A DNA stretch of 12,502 nucleotides, from positions 1-12,502 of the forward strand of contig DASZME010000033.1 in assembly GCA_035551995.1 (NCBI GenBank), given 5' to 3'. The DNA is from RYN-428 sp035551995. GTDB lineage: Bacteria > Planctomycetota > Phycisphaerae > Tepidisphaerales > Tepidisphaeraceae. The position numbers and the translations under genes are program-made. Positions 6,568-12,502 of the stretch are shown here, one piece after another. The stretch's first letter is position 1. Each line of letters begins with the position of its first letter. The notes under the pieces were generated by a model. It was not told where the DNA came from. It was given only the letters and a program-made list of their open reading frames with translations, and ran no database searches.

Positions 6568-6595
6568 TCGCCAAATGGGCGGTATCTTCTATAGT
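6568..6595 (+). promoter_or_regulatory. candidate promoter of the large secreted protein gene
   Basis: TCGCCA (6568-6573) and TATAGT (6590-6595) are separated by 16 bp. The -10 is good and the -35 matches at four positions. A start near 6602 would leave a leader of about 125 nt with the Shine-Dalgarno AAGGAG at 6716-6721. Confidence 0.35.
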
Positions 6596-6726
6596 TCGCG
6601 CCGGTCAACGGAGAAGGCGATGCGCGCGGCGGCAAAGCGATGCGGATACGTCGCGCGCCAGGCCCGACGCCGTGAAGCGACTGGCCAACTGATCCAGAGG
6701 CGTGTTCACCCGAACAAGGAGACATG

Positions 6727-9700
6727 ATGAATTCAGCCCGTGAAGAGATGCGGTACCGGCCGGCCCCCACGAGACGGCGAATGGGAATTTCAGGGGTTTT
6801 GCTGATTTCATTCCTGCTGCCGATGGCCGCGCGGACGGCGTCGGGCCAGGCCGTTGACGGCGGAAAGTTCGGGCGCGCTTTGAAAGTCGTCGAGGGGTCG
6901 TACGCGGCGATTCCGTACAGCCAGGTTTATTTCAGCATGCCGATGACGGTGGAATGCTGGGTCAAGCTTCCGCCGAAACCGGCGGCGGATTCCATTATCC
7001 TCTCCAGCGGGCCGCGCCATTCCAATGAGCACTGGGAAATTTACGCGAGCGAAGGCGCCGGCGATTTCTGCGCGTCCTATGGCGGATATAACCCCAGGCA
7101 GATTAAATCCACCACGCCCATCGCCGACGACCAATGGCATTTTCTTGCCCTGATGTTTGACGGCACACACGTCGTTCTCCACGCCGACGGCAAAGAGGCG
7201 GCAAAAACGGCGGTGAAAAAAGTGGGGCCGTATCCGGACACCGGGTCGCTCACGTTCGGCCTTGTCGAAGGAGGGCATCCGGCCGTCGGGACTATGATCG
7301 ACGAAGTTCGGATTTCTCGCGTCATTCGGCCAACCGATCATGTGCCGACGACGCCATTCGCCGTCGATTCCGATACCGTCGGGCTGTGGCATTTTGACGA
7401 AGACGCCGTCGCGTACGATAAGACCGGCTTCGTCGATTCATCCGCCATGCACGCTCCGGCCAAGCTCGAACTGATCACCCAGGACGCACAGGCCGTCGGC
7501 GGATTCGACGGTACCCGCGGCTCGCACACGCGATGGGCCGACATGGACTTCGGGACGTTTTTCACCTCGTCCCTCGGCAACCCCAGGGACCGCACAAGCG
7601 TCACGCCTAAAGCCATTTCCATCCGGCTTGGAAAAGACAAAAAACACGCCGTCGCGTTTGACACGGACTTGCTGCGCGTCTCTTTCGGATGGAGCGGCGA
7701 TTTCATCAAGATTTACAACGGCCGCGAGGGTTTGGCGCAGCATCCGGACATCGCCGGCGACGTGAACTTTCGAACCGATTCCTTGCCGGGCTGGAGTAAG
7801 CCGGTCGATACGGGGCCAGACGATTTCAGCGACCCGCGGCCGGATAAACTTGGGCCGTTGCCGTCGACCTGGGCCAGGTACAAGGGGCTGTATGTTCACG
7901 GCGACCGCGTGATACTTTCCTACACCGTCGGGACAACGCAGGTTTTGGAAATGCCGGGCGTGGAGGAGTTTGCGAATCATGCCGCGTACACGCGAACGTT
8001 TTTGATCGCTCCGAGCCGTCAGAATACCGATCTGCGCGTTTGCGACGCCGCGGGACACGCCAGCGCGGCGACAGGCGCGGCGACGTGGTCGATGACCGAC
8101 GACAGGGACAAAACAACCACGGCCGCCGCCGTCATTTTTGCGGCGGGGGTGACCGGCGACGCGGGCCGGCGGCCAAAGGGCGAAATGTTCGCCCAAAATG
8201 GAAATTCCGCCGGGCTCTCGTTCCACATCCCGCCTCACGAAAATCCGTTGCGATTCAAGCTTGCCGTCTGGAGCGGGCCGGCGGCCGAGAGCGGCGCGTT
8301 TGAGGACTTTGTCGCCAAGGGCATTCAGCCGGCCGAAGATATTCAATCGCTCATCCGGGGCGGCCCCGCGCGTTTTCCCGAGCCGGTCGTCACGAAGGGA
8401 ATCGTGGGCAAAGCCGATCCCAAATCCGACGGCGCCTATGTCGTCGATACCCTGGCCGCGCCCGACGAAAATCCGTGGAAAAGCTTCCTTCGATTCGGCG
8501 GCCTGGATTTCTTCAAGAACGGCGACGCCGCCCTATGCTCGATCAGCGGCGACGTCTGGGTCGTCAGCGGCATCGACGACAAATTGGAAAATCTGAAATG
8601 GCGGCGATTCGCGACCGGACTTTTTCAGCCGCTGGGATTGAAGATCGTCGATGACGTCGTCTATGTCCTGGGCCGCGATCAGATCACCCGCCTGCGCGAT
8701 CTTAACGGCGACGGCGAGGCTGACTATTACGAGAATTTCAATAACGACTGCAAAGTGACGCCGAACAACGGCCACGCCTATACGACTTCTCTGGAAACCG
8801 ACGCCGAGGGAAACTTCTATTATTGCAAGTGCGGCGATTCGACCCGTCACGGCGGAACCGTCCTGCGCGTCGACAAATACGGCAATAATCTTGAAGTCTT
8901 CGCCACCGGCGTGCGCAATCCCAACGGCATGGGCGGCGGGCCCAACGGACTGATCACCGAAGCCGACAACGAAGGCGAATGGGTTCCCGCCTCGCGAATC
9001 GACATCGTCAAGAAAGGCGAATTTCTCGGCTTTACTCCGATGGCTCACAGCGACAAGCCTCCGACGGACCCCGGCAAGCCGATCGTCTGGATGCCGCAGG
9101 ACGTCGATAATTCAAGCGGAGGCCAAACATGGGTGCTCGGCGATAAATGGGGGCTTGCGGCGGGAGAAATGCTGCACACCAGCTACGGCGCCGCCGCGCT
9201 GCTGCATGTCATGACCGAAGAAGTGGACGGCGTCACGCAGGGCGCCGTCTACCGCTTTCCCTTCCGATTCGCCACCGGCGTGATGCGCGCCCGATTCCGC
9301 CCGGCCGACGGTCAACTTTATCTGTGCGGCCTGCGCGGCTGGCAAACCGCCGGCGTAAAAGACGGCGCCCTCCAGCGCGTCCGCTACACCGGCAAAACAG
9401 TACACCAGCCGGCGGCGCTGCACATCCGCGCCAACGGTATTCTTCTCACGTTCACCTGTCCCCTTGATCCCAGGTCGGCGGCCGACGCCGACTCATTCAG
9501 CGTCCTTCAATGGAATTACAAATGGGCCGCCGCCTACGGCTCGCGTTTCTATTCCATCCGGGACATTCCCCGCCAGGGCTACGATACGCTGACCGTAAAA
9601 TCCGCCAAGCTCCTGAAAGACGGGCGCACGGTCTTTTTGGAAATCCCCGATCTTCGCCCCGCGATGACCACGAAGATCACCTGCAATCTGGACGCCGCCG

Positions 9701-9777
9701 ACGGTACGACGATCCAGCAGGACGTGCATTGCACGATTCACGCGCTGGGGCCCGTTTTCACGGCAAACGAAAAATGA
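6727..9777 (+). CDS. secreted LamG/DUF6797/beta-propeller-like protein
   Basis: The 1016-residue protein is exported: an Arg-rich N-terminus (RPAPTRRRMG) precedes a hydrophobic core (ISGVLLISFLLPMA) and a likely cleavage after SGQA near residue 42. Residues about 47-205 resemble a LamG/concanavalin A-like domain (MTVECWVKLPP, DDQWHFLALMFDGT, GTMIDEVRISRV). Residues about 260-380 (GSHTRWADMDFGTFFTSSLG onward) resemble DUF6797 of PVC-group proteins, recalled rather than searched. Residues about 560-885 look like a PQQ-glucose-dehydrogenase-type propeller, with a calcium-loop-like DLNGDGEADYYE near 658 and VFATGVRNPNGMG. Relatives often end in a cytochrome c domain; no CxxCH is present here. A role in extracellular carbohydrate binding or oxidation is an inference. 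ATG 6727 lies 5 nt after AAGGAG; ATG 6724 is only 2 nt away. Confidence 0.88.
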   Translation: MNSAREEMRYRPAPTRRRMGISGVLLISFLLPMAARTASGQAVDGGKFGRALKVVEGSYAAIPYSQVYFSMPMTVECWVKLPPKPAADSIILSSGPRHSNEHWEIYASEGAGDFCASYGGYNPRQIKSTTPIADDQWHFLALMFDGTHVVLHADGKEAAKTAVKKVGPYPDTGSLTFGLVEGGHPAVGTMIDEVRISRVIRPTDHVPTTPFAVDSDTVGLWHFDEDAVAYDKTGFVDSSAMHAPAKLELITQDAQAVGGFDGTRGSHTRWADMDFGTFFTSSLGNPRDRTSVTPKAISIRLGKDKKHAVAFDTDLLRVSFGWSGDFIKIYNGREGLAQHPDIAGDVNFRTDSLPGWSKPVDTGPDDFSDPRPDKLGPLPSTWARYKGLYVHGDRVILSYTVGTTQVLEMPGVEEFANHAAYTRTFLIAPSRQNTDLRVCDAAGHASAATGAATWSMTDDRDKTTTAAAVIFAAGVTGDAGRRPKGEMFAQNGNSAGLSFHIPPHENPLRFKLAVWSGPAAESGAFEDFVAKGIQPAEDIQSLIRGGPARFPEPVVTKGIVGKADPKSDGAYVVDTLAAPDENPWKSFLRFGGLDFFKNGDAALCSISGDVWVVSGIDDKLENLKWRRFATGLFQPLGLKIVDDVVYVLGRDQITRLRDLNGDGEADYYENFNNDCKVTPNNGHAYTTSLETDAEGNFYYCKCGDSTRHGGTVLRVDKYGNNLEVFATGVRNPNGMGGGPNGLITEADNEGEWVPASRIDIVKKGEFLGFTPMAHSDKPPTDPGKPIVWMPQDVDNSSGGQTWVLGDKWGLAAGEMLHTSYGAAALLHVMTEEVDGVTQGAVYRFPFRFATGVMRARFRPADGQLYLCGLRGWQTAGVKDGALQRVRYTGKTVHQPAALHIRANGILLTFTCPLDPRSAADADSFSVLQWNYKWAAAYGSRFYSIRDIPRQGYDTLTVKSAKLLKDGRTVFLEIPDLRPAMTTKITCNLDAADGTTIQQDVHCTIHALGPVFTANEK

Positions 9778-9817
9778 ATACGCTGACGTAATTTTGTTTC
9801 GCCGGCATCGGCGCCCG

Positions 9818-10468
9818 TTAACCTTCGCGGCCGCGACGATCGCGCGCGGCCCGAATACCCGCCAGCGAAAACGCCGTGATATGCCCCGCCAGTTGCTCGA
9901 CGCTCGGCGGCACATCCATCTGGGGGTGCATCCGGCTGAACAGGCGCCGATGCCGCATGTAGTAGACGCACTGCCCCAGCACGCTCGCGGCGGCGAGACC
10001 GACGGCGGGATCGGATGGCGAAGCGCGCAATAATTCCGCGATCAACGCCGACAGTTTCTCGCTCAACGGCCCGACAACCTGCTTATAGAGCGGCTCTAGC
10101 GCGGCGGTGGGCTCGGCCATCTCGCGCGCCATCAACACTTGTTCCCACGCCGGTTTTTCTCGACCCATCAGTCGGCTGCAGAAATAATGGATGAATTGGC
10201 GAAAACGGGCGGTCGCGTCGCCGCTCATCTGATCGTCAGGCGGGATGACCTCGGCGACTTCCTCGGCGATCCGCCTCAACACGGCGGCATAAAGCTCGGC
10301 CTTGTCCTGGAAATGATAATTGACCGAAGCGAGGCTGGCGCCGGCGCGGTCCGTAATTTGTTTGATCGTGGCGGCGTGGAAGCCGCGGTCCGCGAAGACC
10401 TCGCCTGCCGCTTGCAACAGCTTGCGGCGCGTCTCCTGAGTCGCCGAATTATTCTTCGTATTGGCCAT
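9818..10468 (-). CDS. TetR-family transcriptional repressor, CecR-like
   Basis: The 216-residue protein has an N-terminal TetR DNA-binding domain (about residues 12-60: RRKLLQAAGEVFADRGFHAA, then TIKQITDRAGASLASVNYHF with the recognition helix, then DKAELY). The all-helical C-terminal part resembles the CerR/CecR (DUF1956) type, a tentative sub-family call. AGGAG lies 7 nt before the ATG. The gene is divergent from the EmrA-like and EmrB-like efflux genes, the classic layout in which a TetR repressor controls both directions and is released by a transported compound. Its 3' end converges with the large secreted protein gene, 40 bp apart. Ligand unknown. Confidence 0.92.
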   Translation of the reverse strand: MANTKNNSATQETRRKLLQAAGEVFADRGFHAATIKQITDRAGASLASVNYHFQDKAELYAAVLRRIAEEVAEVIPPDDQMSGDATARFRQFIHYFCSRLMGREKPAWEQVLMAREMAEPTAALEPLYKQVVGPLSEKLSALIAELLRASPSDPAVGLAAASVLGQCVYYMRHRRLFSRMHPQMDVPPSVEQLAGHITAFSLAGIRAARDRRGREG

Positions 10469-10489
10469 TAATGCTCTCCTGACGCATTT

Positions 10490-10519
10490 ACTTTATCGCA
10501 CCATCGGCATTATTTGAAA
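10490..10519 (-). promoter_or_regulatory. candidate promoter of the tetR gene
   Basis: On the minus strand TTTCAA (10514-10519) and TAAAGT (10490-10495) are separated by 18 bp. A start near 10483 leaves a short leader containing the AGGAG at 10476-10480. The -35 hexamer lies inside the left arm of the palindrome at 10512-10532, so a repressor bound there would block it. Confidence 0.35.
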
Positions 10520-10532
10520 TCATATTTCAAAT
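10512..10532. promoter_or_regulatory. perfect 9-3-9 palindrome, probable TetR operator
   Basis: Arms ATTTGAAAT (10512-10520) and ATTTCAAAT (10524-10532) are exact complements around CAT. The palindrome lies in the divergent intergenic region, overlapping the candidate tetR -35 and ending 4 bp before the candidate efflux -35. Length, symmetry and place fit a TetR-family operator. Binding by the adjacent TetR protein is an inference. Confidence 0.7.
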
Positions 10533-10536
10533 GAAC

Positions 10537-10566
10537 TTGCTTTTTTTGAATGATTGTTCGTAATAT
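10537..10566 (+). promoter_or_regulatory. candidate promoter of the efflux operon
   Basis: TTGCTT (10537-10542) and TAATAT (10561-10566) are separated by 18 bp, with a T-rich spacer. The -10 matches five of six positions. A start near 10573 gives a leader of about 64 nt to the ATG at 10637. The operator palindrome lies immediately upstream. Confidence 0.5.
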
Positions 10567-10636
10567 GACCGAAGTCAATGAAGCCGCGCGGTAACGCCCG
10601 ATGTCGCGGGGTTGTCGCCTTGAAAGTTGTGAGATC

Positions 10637-11737
10637 ATGACTGAAGTATCGGAAAGAACTCGAGCGCCCGCCGCAAGCAACGGCGACGCCGTCCCCGAGC
10701 AACCGCCCGAGCCTCCCAAGCGCGGGGGGCGCGTGCTGCTGATCTTCCTGATCGTCGTGGCCGTGCTGGCGGCGGCGGGCGGACTGTACTGGCTGGACGC
10801 CCGGCATTTCGAGGAGACGGACGACGCCTTCATCGACGGACACATCGTCCCGATCAGTCCGCAAGTGTCGGCGTTGGTCTCAGCCGTGCATGTGGACGAC
10901 AACGCGCAGGTGCATAAGGGCGATCTGATGGTCGAATTGGACCCCACGGATTACAAGGTCGCCGTCGCTCAAGCGCGCGGCGCCGAGGCGTCGGCGCGCG
11001 GCAAGCTCGAACAAGCCCGCAGCGGCGTGCCGTCGGCCCGCGGCGCGGTCTTGCAGGCGCAGGCCGAGCTGGATTCGGCGCAGGTCAACCTCGACAACGC
11101 CACCCGCGATCTCCAGCGGTTCAACGGACTGGACCCGCGGGCCCGAAGCCAGCAACAGTTGGATAACACCACCGCCACGCAAAAGCGGGCGCAGGCGGAC
11201 GTGGAGCAGGCGCAGGCGAAGCTGCAAACCACAAAGGCGCAGGTGGCGACCGCGGAGGCCGACGTCACCGCCGCCGAGGGCGACTTGCAAAAAGCCCAGG
11301 CCGATACGCATCGGGCCGAGGTGAACCTCGGCTACTGCCGGATCATCGCGCCGTGCGACGGGAAGGTTACGAATAAAAGCGTTGACGCCGGAATGTACGT
11401 CACGCCCGCCACCCAACTTTTCCAGTTGGTGCCGGCCGACGTTTGGGTGACGGCGAATTTCAAGGAGACGCAGTTAGACCTCATGCGGCCCGGCCAGGCG
11501 GTGACGATCGCCGTCGATGCATACCCCGAGCGCGAATTTCACGGTACGATCAGTTCGATCCAGGCGGGCACCGGCAGCCGATTCAGCGTTATCCCCGCTG
11601 AAAACGCGACCGGCAACTTCGTGAAAGTCGTGCAGCGCGTGCCGGTAAAGATCACCTTCAACAGCGATGTGAACACCGACGCGGGACGATTGTTGTCGCC
11701 GGGCATGTCGGTTCAGCCGAAGGTGCGCGTGAGATAG
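10637..11737 (+). CDS. EmrA/HlyD-family efflux adaptor (membrane fusion protein)
   Basis: The 366-residue periplasmic adaptor would link an inner-membrane MFS pump to an outer-membrane channel. It has a Pro-rich cytoplasmic tail (1-32), one membrane anchor (about 33-52, VLLIFLIVVAVLAAAGGLYW), a lipoyl half-motif (ETDDAFIDGHIVPISPQVSA through VHKGDLMVELDP), a long Ala/Gln-rich coiled-coil hairpin (about 105-232), the second lipoyl half (CRIIAPCDGKVTNKSVDAGM), and a beta-barrel part with VTANFKETQLDLMRPGQAVT and GNFVKVVQRVPVKI, both typical of EmrA. ATG 10637 gives a natural MTEVSER start; an in-frame ATG at 10601 adds 12 residues. Neither has a strong Shine-Dalgarno. The transporter gene starts 48 bp downstream. 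Confidence 0.92.
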   Translation: MTEVSERTRAPAASNGDAVPEQPPEPPKRGGRVLLIFLIVVAVLAAAGGLYWLDARHFEETDDAFIDGHIVPISPQVSALVSAVHVDDNAQVHKGDLMVELDPTDYKVAVAQARGAEASARGKLEQARSGVPSARGAVLQAQAELDSAQVNLDNATRDLQRFNGLDPRARSQQQLDNTTATQKRAQADVEQAQAKLQTTKAQVATAEADVTAAEGDLQKAQADTHRAEVNLGYCRIIAPCDGKVTNKSVDAGMYVTPATQLFQLVPADVWVTANFKETQLDLMRPGQAVTIAVDAYPEREFHGTISSIQAGTGSRFSVIPAENATGNFVKVVQRVPVKITFNSDVNTDAGRLLSPGMSVQPKVRVR

Positions 11738-11785
11738 CGCTTTACAAATTTCAAGGCGCCCAGGCGTCGATGATCTTCCGCTTCC

Positions 11786-12502
11786 ATGCCCATCCCGCGT
11801 AGTCCAAATTCCGCCGCCAAGCCCGGCATCAACCCGTGGCTGGTCGCCGTCACGATATCGATGGCGACGTTCATGGAGGTGCTGGATACCAGCATCGCCA
11901 ACGTTTCGCTGCCGCACATCGCCGGCAATCTGGGAGCCGGGCGGGAAGAGAGCACATGGGTGCTCACCAGCTATCTTGTCAGCAACGCGATCATTATTCC
12001 GATCAGCGGATGGCTGTCGTCCATCATCGGCCGCAAGACGTTTTATATGACCTGCGTGGCGGTCTTCACCGTCAGCAGTTTTCTCTGCGGCATCGCGCCC
12101 AGCCTTGGCATGCTGCTTTTTTTCCGCGTGCTGCAGGGCGCCGGCGGGGGAGGATTGGCGCCAAGCGAGCAGGCGATGCTCGCCGACACATTCCCCGGCA
12201 AGTATTTCGGGCAGGCGTTCGCCATTTACGGCGTGGCCGTCGTCGTCGCCCCGGCCATCGGGCCGGCCCTGGGCGGATGGATCACCGACAATTATTCTTG
12301 GCGGTGGATTTTCTTCATGAACATCCCCGTCGGACTGCTCTCCCTCTTCCTCACCTATCACATGGTGCAAGACCCGCCCTCGGCCGTCGAAGCGACCAAA
12401 CGCGAGCGAGCCAAGGGAATCCGGGTGGACTATACCGGCTTCGCCTTCACCGCCCTGGCTTTCGGATCGCTCCAGGTCGTCCTTGACAAAGGCCAGGAAG
12501 AC
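11786..12502 (+). CDS. EmrB/QacA-type MFS drug transporter (DHA2), 5' part only
   Basis: An open frame of 239 codons runs off the window edge without a stop; full-length relatives have about 500 residues and 14 membrane helices. Seven hydrophobic segments are visible (roughly 18-38, 58-78, 86-106, 108-128, 143-165, 172-192, 215-235). Diagnostic motifs are MEVLDTSIANVSLPHIAGNL in helix 1, GWLSSIIGRKTFY (motif A) after helix 2, RVLQGAGGG in helix 4, and the antiporter motif GVAVVVAPAIGPALGGWI followed by SWRWIFFMNIPVG, characteristic of proton/drug antiporters of the DHA2 group. ATG 11786 is the first start after an in-frame TGA at about 11771. No clear Shine-Dalgarno is visible. With the upstream adaptor it would form an EmrAB-type pump. 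Confidence 0.93.
   Translation, partial: MPIPRSPNSAAKPGINPWLVAVTISMATFMEVLDTSIANVSLPHIAGNLGAGREESTWVLTSYLVSNAIIIPISGWLSSIIGRKTFYMTCVAVFTVSSFLCGIAPSLGMLLFFRVLQGAGGGGLAPSEQAMLADTFPGKYFGQAFAIYGVAVVVAPAIGPALGGWITDNYSWRWIFFMNIPVGLLSLFLTYHMVQDPPSAVEATKRERAKGIRVDYTGFAFTALAFGSLQVVLDKGQED

Larger units (their letters stand above)
6074..6723. other. 650-bp gene-free but structured intergenic region
   Basis: No ORF here has a ribosome binding site, plausible composition or recognisable domain. The region begins with the remaining tandem repeat copies. Two small stem-loops follow: ATTCGC/GCGAAT (6127-6132 with 6135-6140) and ATGAG/CTCAT (6145-6149 with 6155-6159). Then come the composite palindromic element with its terminator-like hairpin (6341-6419) and, near the right end, a candidate promoter for the large secreted protein. 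I see nothing else definable at about 6160-6340 or 6420-6560. Confidence 0.6.

Noticed and set aside
6277..6574. Two minus-strand ORFs of about 95 codons
   Set aside because: They read the same palindromic repeat in the other direction (RYFQSEKHTRDAC and MSEWSSRTLCSTV phrases); no domain and no convincing start signal.
6328..6594. 88-codon plus-strand ORF containing RNTRVSRVFFGLK
   Set aside because: It is a translation of the palindromic repeat (hairpin 6343-6365) with no ribosome binding site; the peptide pattern is typical of mistranslated repeats.
7438..8346. 302-codon antisense ORF inside the large secreted protein gene
   Set aside because: Shadow frame; the sense strand has a clear signal peptide, Shine-Dalgarno and domains throughout.
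9800..9813. CGCCG/CGGCG hairpin between the convergent secreted-protein and tetR genes
   Set aside because: Only a 5-bp stem, and no T tract follows it on either strand, so it is not supportable as a terminator.
11474..12370. 298-codon antisense ORF across the adaptor end and transporter start
   Set aside because: Charged, His-rich shadow of the transporter gene, whose frame shows membrane helices and family motifs.

Overview
The window reads as high-GC chromosomal DNA from a member of the Planctomycetes/PVC group. The pointers are a large secreted protein with LamG-, DUF6797- and propeller-like regions, a MoxR ATPase behind an ECF sigma factor, a secreted low-complexity TPR protein, and intergenic repeats of types I associate with these bacteria (GGGTGA, CCAGTTGCCAGT and GCGAGACG hairpin families). 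The assignment rests on recognition, not on a search.

Layout. Positions 1-230 are gene-free and hold a G-rich repeat and a hairpin. The minus strand at about 231-713 encodes a class A RNase P RNA (rnpB); its P12 helix is greatly lengthened by an inverted repeat built from CCAGTTGCCAGT units. Positions 714-1089 carry the rnpB promoter and a likely promoter for the next operon. Positions 1090-3921 (+) hold three closely packed genes: an ECF sigma factor, a single-pass membrane protein that may be its regulator, and a MoxR-type AAA+ ATPase. A minus-strand tRNA-Leu(CAA) follows at 4028-4109. A secreted Pro/Gln/Asn-rich protein with C-terminal TPR-like repeats occupies 4352-6073 and ends inside a 20-bp tandem repeat. 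Positions 6074-6723 are gene-free but structured, with a composite palindromic element and a terminator-like hairpin. A secreted 1016-residue LamG/DUF6797/propeller-like protein occupies 6727-9777.

The right end is a drug-efflux locus: a minus-strand TetR-family repressor (9818-10468), a divergent EmrA/HlyD-type adaptor (10637-11737) and the first 239 codons of an EmrB/QacA-type 14-TM transporter (11786 to the window edge). The region between repressor and adaptor carries a perfect 9-3-9 palindrome next to the candidate promoters on both sides, the layout expected for autoregulated, inducible efflux.

No CRISPR array, transposase gene, phage gene or obvious new defence system is visible. The most unusual items are the repeat-expanded P12 of rnpB, the composite palindromic repeat at 6341-6419, and the sigma/membrane-protein/MoxR cluster without the usual MoxR partners.
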